Of a DNA stretch of 64,000 nt, positions 51,401 through 60,453 are shown piece after piece. The stretch is from Lumnitzera littorea. Taxonomy: Eukaryota > Streptophyta > Magnoliopsida > Myrtales > Combretaceae. The position numbers were made by a program, and so were the translations under genes. The notes under the pieces are model-generated. The model worked only from the letters and a program-made list of their open reading frames with translations. It did no database searches and was not told where the DNA came from. The stretch is from assembly GCA_024138015.1 (NCBI GenBank), contig JAMXBB010000008.1, positions 7,818,263 to 7,882,262 of the forward strand, written 5' to 3'. The number at the start of each line of letters is the position of its first letter. The stretch's first letter is position 1.

Positions 51401-52456
51401 GAACATAAATACTTTATTTCAAAGAAAAGAAATTACAAAATCAATTATACTACATATTCCCTAAATACATATATTTCTACAAAATGTACATATGTAACAA
51501 AAGTACATATAAATTAATAAAATAAATACATTGAAATATCACTTACTACTTCTTTTGGTGTCTTCAAAAGTGATTGACCAAGACTTTTCTTCTTCCTCTT
51601 GAGTTGTTAATAGAAAAATGAAAGAAAAAAATAAATCAAAAGGACAATAGTGAAATGAAGGTTAAAAGGGCTAGGTTGAAAAACAAAGGGAGAAAATTTG
51701 TATGTAACTTATGTTTGTTATCAAAGTAAGAGATGGATGTACAATGGCTTTACAGCCGACGCAAGTCCATAGAGAAAAGAAATAAAAATAAACTAAATAA
51801 GAGAAAGAGAAAGTAAAACAAAAGAAGATGTAATGAATTTGATTTGACATTATCCTTAGCAACTTATTCTTAAGTCACACATATTAAACACATGGGTTGC
51901 TTTACGTCTAGCAAAAGAAAACACATGGAAAGAAGAAAAAAAAATAAGGAAAAAAAAAGGAAAAGGAAAAAGGGAAAAAGAAAGAAAAAGGAAAATTAAA
52001 AATCATAATTCCAAATATAAAATTTTAAAATTTTGCATTTAATAATATTTGAAATTTTATAAAATTCATAATTAAATTATTACCCATTACGTTTATAATA
52101 TTTGAGAGTTATCTCAACTTGTTTGTTAACAATTTTATACGATTATATGTATTAGTCAATAATTGTATTCAATTAAGGTTTTATTACTTTTAGGGTAAAT
52201 TTATTCATTTTATAAGTTTAAAATTATAGTTTTAGGGTTTTTGTTAAATTTGAGTTTAATCTCAAGTATTTAGGTGTACATAGGGTTTATGCAATTAAGG
52301 TTTCGTTACAGATTTTTAGGGTTTTCTATTACGTATTTTATATTCGATTTTAAAATTTTAATCAGTTTTAAATTTATCGACTCCATTGACTTAAGATAAT
52401 TACCTATAATATTTAAATCGATTCAATACCAAAAAGCAATATTTACAGGGTCTACA
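45487..52456 (-). mobile_element. Two nested minus-strand chromovirus-type LTRs
   Basis: The outer borders are TGTGTCATGACCCTAG at 45,487 and TTTACAGGGTCTACA at 52,456, that is, LTR end and LTR start on the minus strand. A second LTR start lies near 49,993 (minus strand TGTGAAACTTGTGTAG), and 47,690-49,993 matches 1-2,437. The LTR beginning at 52,456 is complete only down to about 50,030. Its tail is probably 45,487-46,500, with the second LTR inserted in between. The tail motif actcagtgagttcatt (45,917) and a second version near 46,945 confirm two LTRs. A flanking duplication is not convincing (atata against ataag). Confidence 0.6.
46690..46733. repeat. (CA)n-(TA)n microsatellite
   Basis: CA-rich tract with interruptions ending in TATATATA, inside the minus-strand LTR block. 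Confidence 0.9.
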
Positions 52457-54706
52457 ATAAGTATAGTGCATAATTATATATGTATAGTATATAGTATATT
52501 TAGGTGTATAGTATGAATTTACATATGTATTTATATATAATAAGATAAGAAAATAAAAGTATACAAGTGTATATATAAGTATAAAAATATGTATACTAAT
52601 AGTATGGTATAGTATAATTATGTGTTTACACCTAAATAATATATGTACAATATACTAAAATACTAAATCGTTAAATAAAGTAATAAAGTATATATATATA
52701 TATATATTCATGTTGTGAGTTTCAAAAAGGAAATTAGTATAATTTACATAATTTAATAAAAAATAATATATATATATATATTAAGTAAAGTTACAAAATA
52801 AGAAAAATTGAAAAATAAGAAAAACTTACGAAAATGACACACGAAACATCCATAAGCCACCACGTTAGCATTACATATTTATAATTAAATTCAAAATTAA
52901 TAATAAAAAAATTAATTAATTAATTAGGAAATTAATAAAGTAGCAAAAAATGAATTAAATAAGTATTTAACCCTAAAATAGTGAAATAAGTTAATTATTG
53001 TAAAATAGAGTAAAAAAATAAGAAAATTTCAAAAATATAAAATTTCTAAATTAATTAAATTATAAATCCTTAAAGAAAAGCTTGAAAAAATAATTTATAA
53101 ATATTTCAGTCAAAATGATAAAATTCGTAATATTTTTAAATCATCATAAAAAATACAGGTCACAACGTCTAAAACAAATCCCGTTATGTGAAAGTACATC
53201 CGAAAATGATAAAAATTAATTATAAGTTCATAAAAGACAGAGTTAAAACAAAAAAGTTATACGTAATTGAAAATTTATAATAAACCAAGAAAAATATATA
53301 GAAGATTTAAGTTAAACTATGATTATACTACACTTAGATTATAGTGGAAAACTAGGCAAATAATAGTAGATATTTAAGTAACTAGGGAAGTTAGTTTTTT
53401 ATAGAATATTTATAAGTTTTATTATCTTTTAAGTGCTTGATTATTGAGATCTGAAAATCCTAAAGACTTGAAGAGTAAGCATTAACCTAGGTGAAGGAGT
53501 TCTAATGATCTAGTATCTGCTTGCTATTTGTTGTTTGTATGCTGCTTATTAGTTGATATTGATTGCTTTGTGTGCTATCATTCATGTGATCATTTTCTTT
53601 AATAAGTAAATATAACTATTCGACTAAAATAACCAGTTATATTTCTTGTATATCTATAACCTAATTGGTATATCAATAGAGAGTGTTAGCTTTGTAGATT
53701 TTTGAGAAAATTATTTTTGGAAAACATTTTTCCAATCTTAAATATATTTTTTGTGTGATTTTTATAAAGGCTTGTAGTGCCCGTGAATGATATTCTTATC
53801 ATTAAGATAAAGCTAGTTTGGTAACTCCAATTGATTATGAGAGGATTCACATATTTGTGCCCGTAGGGCCTTGAATATACTTTGATAACAACAGAACTCG
53901 CTTTATGTGCTCGAGAGGCCTTAGATATGTTTGGTGGATAGCCCCAGTTGGGGTCAACCTATATTAATTGATGTTTTTCAACTAGAGTAATAGTCAAGTG
54001 TCGTCTGGTAAGATAGTACTCCCAAGTAGCCTCATCCAGTTAAGGTGAAGTACTCTATATGGGTAAATACAGAGGATAATAGACATGTAGATGACGTAAA
54101 TCTACACCTTTCATTGTTCTGAACTCCTATGGATGTGTTGTTTACATTGACTGTGTATGCATTCATTTCACATATAGATAAATTATATGTGTGCTAATAA
54201 TGTTTGATAACTTGTTTGAATGGTAATGGTAAGGAACGAACTCAGTGAGTTATAGTTTGCTCATTCCTCTATAGTTTCTTTTACAGGTTCCTTTAAGCAA
54301 GAATAGAGATAATCTTGAGAGTAGAGTATAAACTAGAGATAGGTTTGATAATGTTAGAGTTATTTAAAATGTGTATAGTTGGTACAGAAACAATTTATGT
54401 AGAAAATATTTATATGATAAGATTATGTATAATTTAGTATTTCTTGTAAATTATCGAGTTGTTTTACCTTATCTTAGTATTTGGCAGGAGATATCGATTC
54501 TTTATAGTTCTAATAGATTGTGAAATATTAGATATCCATAATCATTTATATTTATAGTAAGTTAATTAATTAAAATCGAAAATCTTAGTGATTAATCATT
54601 TAAAGTTTTGCAATCTCTTACTTGTAAGGAGGTTTTTATATCATAGGTGCACACGTGATATAAAAACTTTAAACAATCCTACTAAGCCCCTTTTAGGATC
54701 ATACCG

Positions 54707-54711
54707 GCCAT
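54707..54711. repeat. Right target-site duplication GCCAT
   Basis: Matches 44,062-44,066. Next to it on the minus strand is the RT sequence ending NFHG. Confidence 0.85.
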
Positions 54712-55400
54712 GAAAATTTCGAACTTCATTGACATTCTTTGGTGTCAACCACTTTAGAATATCTCGGATCTCTTCCTCATTTGCTTAGATCCTTTCTCTT
54801 GACACTACAAACCTAAGAAAAATCACTTCATTTTAGCAAAATGTATACTTCTTCAAATTCCCATATAACTTCTCGGCTTGTAGAATATAAAAAACTGCTT
54901 AAAGATGTTGAACATAGTTGTTCAATTCAGTACTATATACCAGTTTGTTATTGAAGTACATGACCATACATCTTCTGATTAAAGGGCGCATCACATGGTT
55001 CATTAATTGCATGAATGTGCTTAGCACATTGGTAAGTCTAAACAGCATAACCAATCATTCGAAGAGACCATGCCTAGTCTTAAAGATAGTCTTCTACTCA
55101 TCACCTTGTTTCATGCGAATTTGCTGATAGCCATTTCGCAAATCAATCTTTGAAAATATTTTGCCACCATAAAGCTCATCCAATATGTCATTAAGCCTCG
55201 ATATTTGGTATCTGTACTTGGCAATGATACGATTGATTATTCGGCTGTCAATGCACATAGCCATGAACCATCTTTCTTTGAGACGAGCAGAGCTGATATA
55301 GCATAAGGTCTCATGCTCTTCCTCACATATCTTTACTTTATGAGCTCATCTACCTATCTTTTTAGCTTGATAGCTTGCTTAAGGTTCATTCTATATGCAG
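54712..55400 (-). pseudogene. pol: Ty3/gypsy reverse transcriptase N-terminal half, minus strand, degenerate
   Basis: On the minus strand from about 55,280 downward: MCIDSRIINRIIAKYRY, ISRLNDILDELYGGKIFSK, IDLRNGYQQIRMKQGDE, TRHGLFEWLVMLF, FMQLMNHVM, and the catalytic strand VMYFNNKLVYS. Both active-site Asp are Asn (minus-strand AATAAC at 54,947-54,952). Then come LKKYTFC and LKWLTPKNVNEVRNFHG, where the 10.6-kb insertion cuts. The rest of the gene is at 43,480-44,061. Fewer stops than in the Tekay-type element suggest it is somewhat younger. Confidence 0.87.
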
Positions 55401-56540
55401 GTTATTTTAGCAAAGTGGCACCTGGCTGTAGATCAATACAATGCTCTATGCTTTAGATTGGGGGTAGTCCTTTAGGTAGTTCCTTAAGAACCAGGTAAAA
55501 AAACTCATCAATCAACCCTTAGATTTCGTCTACAACATCTTTCAAATCTCTCATCTTTAGTAATCTTCTAATCAACAGAAACATAGGCTCATTGACCTTC
55601 TCAATCACTCGGAGTTCTCTTTAACTCATCACTAAGGCCCTTTTCTTACTTGTTCGAGTGAGCTAATTATGGGTCTCATTTACTTAGGTTGAGGTCATAG
55701 GTTGCAACACAATCTTCTTTCCATCCTTAATAAAGATATAAGTGTTCTTGTACCTATCGTGAATAATACGTCGATCAAGCAACCAAGGTTGTCCTAATAA
55801 TAGATATGAAGCTCTCATAGGGACGACATTGCACATTACTTCATCCCTATACACACTCCTAATATTGAACACACAGTTACTTATTCAATCACATGCAAAG
55901 CACCTTTATCATGAAGCTAATGTAGCTTATAAAGTCAGGGATGCTTAGAGGTCGGCGGATGTAACCTTTGTAAGAAAGAACTGTACAACTACATTAGTAC
56001 AATTTCCTCCATCTATTATGATGGTGCACAATCGTCCTTTGATGGTGCACAATCGTCCTTTGATGGTACACTTAGTATAGAATAAATTTTTCCTTTAGTC
56101 TTCTTTGAAGTTCGACCTGGAACTTAGTACTCGTCTTAGTACTAAGGTCATCACTTCTCCCTAGTTAGTATAGATACAAGTCTCTTCTTCCTCTTCATCT
56201 ACGACTTCGACTTTTCTAACATCCTTCTCCTTCTCGGACTTACTCACGTTAGTGCTATCCAATACATCTCCTCGAAGCACCATTACATGTCAATTCGAAT
56301 ACTCAGTAGTCATGTGTCTAAAGCCTAAGCATTTAAAACACTTCATATCATTAGTCTTCTATGAAAAGGTTTGCCCTCTTTCATATATCCTCGAGTTTGG
56401 TCTGGCCTCAATTTGACTCTACTAGCCTGCTCGACTCTACCAGCTTGCTCGACTTTACCAGCCTATCGTTAGGTTGGTCATTCCTCTCCTTGGCTTGGCT
56501 TAAATAGGTCAATGCGGAATAAGGGCTCCGGAGAATATCG
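55401..56540 (-). pseudogene. gag-pro: Ty3/gypsy gag C-terminus and protease, minus strand, degenerate
   Basis: From 56,346 the minus strand reads MKCFKCLGFRHMTTEY, a C-X2-C-X4-H-X4-C knuckle whose last Cys is Tyr. There follow RVLSSR, an acidic DEEEEE linker, and a cleavage/protease region: TIKGRLC repeated twice, IIIDGGNCTNVVV (protease active site of this clade, about 55,990-56,024), DEVMCNVVPMRASYLLLG and QPWLLDRRIIHDRYKN (55,684-55,872). Order gag-PR-RT on the minus strand fits the RT at 54,712. 56,350-56,540 is poorly conserved gag with a CTCGACTCTACCAGC.TG word repeated. The 5' LTR is not found before copy B begins. Confidence 0.8.
56020..56061. repeat. Perfect 21-bp tandem duplication in the protease region
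   Basis: The 21-base word gatggtgcacaatcgtccttt minus its last base is followed by an identical copy (56,020-56,040 and 56,041-56,061). It keeps frame and doubles the peptide TIKGRLC on the minus strand. Confidence 0.95.
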
Positions 56541-56551
56541 TTCCAAGTCAA

Positions 56552-57490
56552 CTAAAAAATTTTTAGGTCTCGAAAAGTACCTAATGCAATAAAAGAAACC
56601 ATGTTAGTTTTGATGCCAAAAAATGTAGTCTTAACAATGTAAATCAATTCGGACCAACTAATTTTGCGTAATAAGCCTTATAAAACTATCATGAAAATAT
56701 TGGCAAATCGTTTGAAGCCAAAATCGGATAATTAAATTCGCTCATATCGCGAGAATTCATACTCGAAATAAAAGTTGCAAAAATTGCTATCTTGATAAGT
56801 GAGATGTTGCATTGCCCTTTTCCTAAGAAAGAAAGGTGAAATTCATTGGCTGTTTATCAAGATAGATATATCGAAAGGTTGCGATAAGCTCAAATGTGAT
56901 TCTATCATTAGGCCACTATCAAATCTTGATTTTGCATAATGGTGGATCGAGTTAATTTCTTCATCTGTCTCTAATTCTTAGCTTGAGGCCTTTTAGTGTG
57001 TCGCCTTTATCCAAATTTAAGCATTTAAGTGAAATACATGAACGTGGTTAGTTATCACAACATTTACAAACTCTGTGTTTGGATTTCTTTTGTATGAGGA
57101 TTGAAAAAGAGGTCCTTAGGGGTAATTAGGATCAAATAAGGATTAGACGATCTCAGCTACAATTTTCACGTATTTTCCTTGAAAAAGATATTCCGTTACT
57201 TCCTAAAGCTAAAATATTAGATATGTCTAGATACATCAAACACAATCAACAACTTTAGGGAGTATCTATTTTCTTGGGCCTTGAATATGGTATCTAGACA
57301 GGTGTGAATTGATATCTTCAACAAAAATTACAATGATTTTGCTGCTAGCTTTTCTATATATAATTTACCTTAATATCATGGGATTGGCTAGATATTTGCT
57401 AAGCTCCTTATTTCTATTCCATAGGGTTACAGTGGAAAATAATGAATGCTTCGAATTATAGAAAATATTGATCTCAAGAAATCATCCAAA
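56552..57490 (+). mobile_element. L1-type LINE reverse transcriptase fragment (copy B)
   Basis: AIKETMLVLMPKN (56,587-56,625), then KPYKTIMKILANRLKPK (about 56,677), KKERKKFIG-like sequence, WLFIKIDISKG, and near 57,330 the SKNYNDFAASFSIYNLP block. It is full of stops and frameshifts. It extends about 50 bp further left than copy A, so the sequence around VLMPKN occurs both here and at the right end of the unit (59,678-59,757). Confidence 0.75.
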
Positions 57491-57722
57491 TATAACCTGA
57501 GGAAAACGCTAACGGTAAGAAATTGATTTTTTTTTTTTTCTTTTTTTCCAAAGACAAGAAGTTGGTTAATGGCCGCATAAAGCGTGTAAGGGTATTTATA
57601 GCAACAATTCAGCGATTGAGCGCATTCTTATACAGAAAAAAATTGTTGTTTTTCAACATCCGCTAGCTACAAGAGAACTAATTTGACGGAAGTAAGCCCA
57701 ATTGCTAATGGAGAAATGGCAT

Positions 57723-57729
57723 TATAAAT
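57723..57729 (+). promoter_or_regulatory. TATA box of the PMEI-like gene
   Basis: TATAAAT in gcattataaatggatc, 129 bases before the ATG. With transcription starting about 30 bases downstream, the 5' leader would be about 100 nt, A-rich, and purine-rich just before the ATG. The element is conserved in the pseudogene copy (39,346). Confidence 0.6.
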
Positions 57730-57851
57730 GGATCAAGAGTCACTTAGTACATTCAATCCTCATTTGTACATCAACAATCATTGCAACTCTTTTCCTCAAA
57801 ACCAAATTGGACAAAGAGTGAAAGGGAGGGGGAAAAAGAAGAAAAATAAAA

Positions 57852-58301
57852 ATGAATCCTTCTAGATTTCTCATGTTCCTTCTACCTTTAGCTCTTTTCC
57901 AAACCCTTCCTGTCGATGCTGCGACTAGTCGCTTGAATGCTGATAAAAGTATCCTTGTATTGAAGGCGATACAAGCGACAAGAGCAAATGTGCGCAGTGT
58001 AGCTAATTATATCTATAAAGTCAATGATGACACAATGGAGCCTGGTGTTAACCAAGCTTTTAGTGACTGTTACAATAAATATGAGGACGTCATCGGGAAG
58101 CTCGATAACGCAGAGGTTTCCTGGACCGCCAAGAATTACAAGGATGTCACAGCTTTCGTCAAGACTGCAATGGGGGAAGTTGATTCGTGCGATGCAGCGT
58201 TCAAGCGACTTGGAAACAATCTGATGTCTGGCAGAAACCTCGCGGTTCACAAACATTTTAACAAAGTTTTGGCCACCATCACCCATGTCAACATAATATA
58301 A
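57852..58301 (+). CDS. PMEI/plant invertase-inhibitor-like protein, N-terminally shortened, 149 aa
   Basis: The only intact gene seen. The family consists of small secreted four-helix-bundle proteins that inhibit pectin methylesterase or cell-wall/vacuolar invertase; some members are pollen allergens. Residues 1-24 form a signal peptide (hydrophobic FLMFLLPLALF, cleavage near VDA/AT). The mature part shows LNADKSILVLKAIQATRA (helix 1), NYIYKVND, AFSDCYNKYEDVIGKL with Cys73 (family 'DC...Y.DA...L') and VDSCDAAFKRLGN with Cys113, the usual 40-residue spacing of the third and fourth conserved Cys. The N-terminal helical hairpin with the first two Cys is missing: the signal peptide runs straight into the 'L.AD..S' segment. 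It is a single exon, in a kanak..aaATG context, and the start is fixed by the signal peptide. Target enzyme and activity cannot be told. The reverse ORF over it is a shadow. Confidence 0.85.
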   Translation: MNPSRFLMFLLPLALFQTLPVDAATSRLNADKSILVLKAIQATRANVRSVANYIYKVNDDTMEPGVNQAFSDCYNKYEDVIGKLDNAEVSWTAKNYKDVTAFVKTAMGEVDSCDAAFKRLGNNLMSGRNLAVHKHFNKVLATITHVNII

Positions 58302-58851
58302 ATATGACATCACGGCGGTCCTCCTTTTATTGTTTGTAAAACGATGGATAGGTAAATATGATGAAAATTCTAATTATTTATGGCCACGAGAACGCACTAC
58401 TTTTCCGTATGGCTCTTTCTCCCTCGCTCTCTCACGGTAATATTATTATTTGTGCACAGCAAATAATCCACCACGTGCAATGCATTTTGCAATTTCGTAT
58501 ACTTGTAAACGCTGCACGTAACATGCATACATGTAAGAACATCGAAAGTGTGGAATAGCAAAACCTTCACATTGTTAGTTAAATTCCAGATAACGGATTA
58601 GAAATGTGTAAAAAAGAATTTCGTCACACTCTTGAACTGCTCATCTCATATTTTTCCTTCATTTCAATTAATACGCGTTTTTTTTTTTTCCCCCCGATGT
58701 AAAATTAATATAGTATTCCTCTTTTCATGCATTCCTAGGCTGTTTTTAAGTTTGGTTTAGTTAAATAATCAACGGAATGAAATGCGAATAAAAGCTCATC
58801 AACCGTAAAAACTGAGACTAAATCAAAGTATGGAATTCAATCAAATAAAGT
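58302..58851 (+). other. 3' flank of the PMEI-like gene
   Basis: No further gene. The sequence is conserved with 39,913-40,462 over its full length, including the tttttcccccgatgtaaaa stretch near 58,690. Several T-rich and AATAAT-like words between 58,310 and 58,460 could serve polyadenylation, but none is decisive. Confidence 0.5.
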
Positions 58852-59040
58852 TTAAAATCTAGAGATTAACATTTCATAATTAGTACCTGCACCAATAAAA
58901 TGATTAATTCTATAAATAGTTCCAAAAGATTTATTTTTAGAGATATAAAATAATTGATATGAAAACATTTCGATTGGAGAAAGTCCTGACGCAATGCTAA
59001 CTTGAAAGCCATAAGGTGGAAAACAAAAAGATCCGTTCAT
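58852..59040 (-). CDS. Conserved small ORF, 62 aa, unknown function (copy B)
   Basis: Reads MNGSFCFPPYGFQVSIASG, LSPIEMFSYQLFYISKNK and SFGTIYRIN, ending GTNYEMLISRF. Same start, length and stop as 40,463-40,651. It lies 550 bases beyond the PMEI stop and convergent to it. An AG/GTACTA donor-like junction near 58,890 would allow it to be a first exon reading toward the PMEI gene. Aromatic-rich, no known domain, no clear promoter. A real peptide gene, a 5' exon remnant or a chance ORF are all possible. Confidence 0.3.
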   Translation of the reverse strand: MNGSFCFPPYGFQVSIASGLSPIEMFSYQLFYISKNKSFGTIYRINHFIGAGTNYEMLISRF

Positions 59041-59249
59041 CCCTTAACGCGCTTGTTTTTCTGTATGTATGAGGTAAGGGATAGGGGCTACTTTAAGAGA
59101 AAGGGTAAAAAAAAAGGTTCTGCCAACATATACCGAGGCAAGAAATTATTGACGAAATAATTATTTAAAATCTTTCAAATTGATTTATAATTTCTGGATC
59201 AACATGCAAGTTGGAAAAATAGAATAGATAAATGAAGTTTTGCTATTTA

Positions 59250-59757
59250 AATTTTTTTGTCAAAAGGGATGGATGGGATAATATATTAGGTGGATAAAAG
59301 ATGTAGAACATCTCGTAAATTACACCATTCTCTAGTTGTGGATCGTATAGCTAAAATAGGATCCTAGCTTTAAGGAATAATATTGGAGATTAGATAGTGA
59401 AAACAGAGCCACTCGAATATCATGTTAGCGACGGCTTTAAAAACTTACTATTGTTGTTTGGTGAATTCTTCTTTACATTGGATCCTATATTTTTATCCTT
59501 TTGAACCGGTTCAGCGGTGGCTCAAGTAGTTCGTCCTTAGTAAGGTTCTACAACTCGAGGGGAGTTATTTAGCTTTAAAATTAGTAGCGTCCTAAAAGCC
59601 CTAACAATGATGGTTACATGCCTTATTTCTTAACGGATGTTGGAACATAGTGGTAATATCAATGAAAACCAGATAGCAAAAATTTTTGCATCTCGAGAAG
59701 TACCTAATGCAGTAAAAGAAACCAAGTTGGTTTTGATGCCAAAAAACGTAGTGCTAA
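59250..59757 (+). mobile_element. L1-type LINE ORF2 fragment, upstream part (copy B)
   Basis: Best-preserved version: RKLHHSLVVDRIAKIGS (59,310-59,362), DGYMPYFL (about 59,610), EHSGNIN, REVPNAVKETKLVLMPKN (59,694-59,748). These match the region of plant L1 ORF2 between endonuclease and RT. It stops at VLMPKN.VLT, after which unrelated sequence of the next element starts. Confidence 0.72.
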
Positions 59758-59764
59758 CTATAGA

Positions 59765-60414
59765 GGATTGAAAATTATTGTGATAAACTTATTATTTTTT
59801 TTGGGCTTGATCCCTTGGGCCAAGTGATAGGGCCTAAAGACTTCAATTCATATTTCGAATGATTCAAGGAAATTTAGTTTGATAGGCTCAAAATGGGGAT
59901 CGTTAGGCCAGTATGTCCACCTCTAATCTTTCTCAAGCAAGCTCATATACTAAGGAAGACTGTTGACCTTGAATCCATTAGTTAGCTCATTCTGAATTAC
60001 CATGAATCAAGCCAGCTCCATCTCATCTATTGATCGTTAAGATGATCTGATGGATGCTATCTTGCCTAAGAGCCTATAAATGTCGAACACTTTCTCCTCA
60101 TTTAGAACACTTAGAGAGATTGGAGAAACGGTGTTCCATTATGAAAACTCTACTCTTTAAGATCAAATAACGTTTAGGCAAAAAATTGATCTCATTCACT
60201 TAAACCACAAGGTGAACGCCTAAAATCTCCTTTGGTTACCTTATCTATCACTTATGCATTTAAGACACTGAGATTGGTTGTTTCTCCTCCCTACCTTATT
60301 CTCACCTAATCATCTCTTTAGGTGACAGCCTCGCTTTACTTCTCAGAAACTACGTATAGTGCGTTACTCACGTAGCACGAATGTGACCTCACCAATCGAA
60401 CCCTTACTTTTACA
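59765..60414 (+). mobile_element. 5' LTR remnant of a gag-only element
   Basis: It ends TTTTACA at 60,414, followed by a primer-binding site. It has leader-like pyrimidine-rich DNA (60,270-60,400). The U3 that should begin like 62,760 is not seen, so the LTR is truncated against the PMEI unit. No gene. Confidence 0.45.
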
Positions 60415-60418
60415 TTTT

Positions 60419-60436
60419 TGGCAACTCTACTGAGAA
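60419..60436 (+). promoter_or_regulatory. Primer-binding site (Tat/Ogre-like)
   Basis: TGGCAACTCTACTGAGAA, five bases after the LTR end and 18 bases before the gag ATG. It resembles the TGGCGACTCTGCTGGGGA-type site recalled for Tat-lineage elements and the one at 25,601. Confidence 0.6.
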
Positions 60437-60453
60437 AGAGTGATTGTAGAGAC

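Larger units (their letters stand above)
44067..54706 (+). mobile_element. Solo chromovirus-type LTR (split) inserted in an RT gene
   Basis: It starts TGTAAACCCCATAAATTTAG and ends TTTTAGGATCATACCG (the expected final CA has decayed to CG), flanked by GCCAT. The plus-strand LTR is formed by 44,067-45,486 (AAACCCTA-rich U3, then A+T-rich core) and 52,457-54,706 (rest of the core, then the conserved tail with gaactcagtgagttatag.tttgctcattcc at about 54,236-54,266). Together these are 3.67 kb, like the LTR at 8,361-11,968. The middle 45,487-52,456 is a later insertion in opposite orientation. No internal genes. Confidence 0.8.
56552..59757 (+). repeat. Segmental duplication, copy B (LINE-PMEI-small ORF-LINE)
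   Basis: Partner of 38,229-41,365. Its first about 80 bp (aaatttttaggtctcgaaaa...) are repeated at its last about 80 bp (aaatttttgcatctcgagaa...), so the unit is bounded by direct repeats of the same LINE segment. Confidence 0.88.

Noticed and set aside
45482..52461. Target-site duplication for the inner insertion (atata / ataag)
   Set aside because: Only three of five bases agree and the left side is a TA microsatellite, so it is not counted as a duplication.
57888..58313. 141-codon ORF on the strand opposite the PMEI-like gene (and its 142-codon partner at 39,478-39,906)
   Set aside because: It mirrors the codon structure of the real gene. It stays open even over the broken copy and has no recognisable domain or signal.
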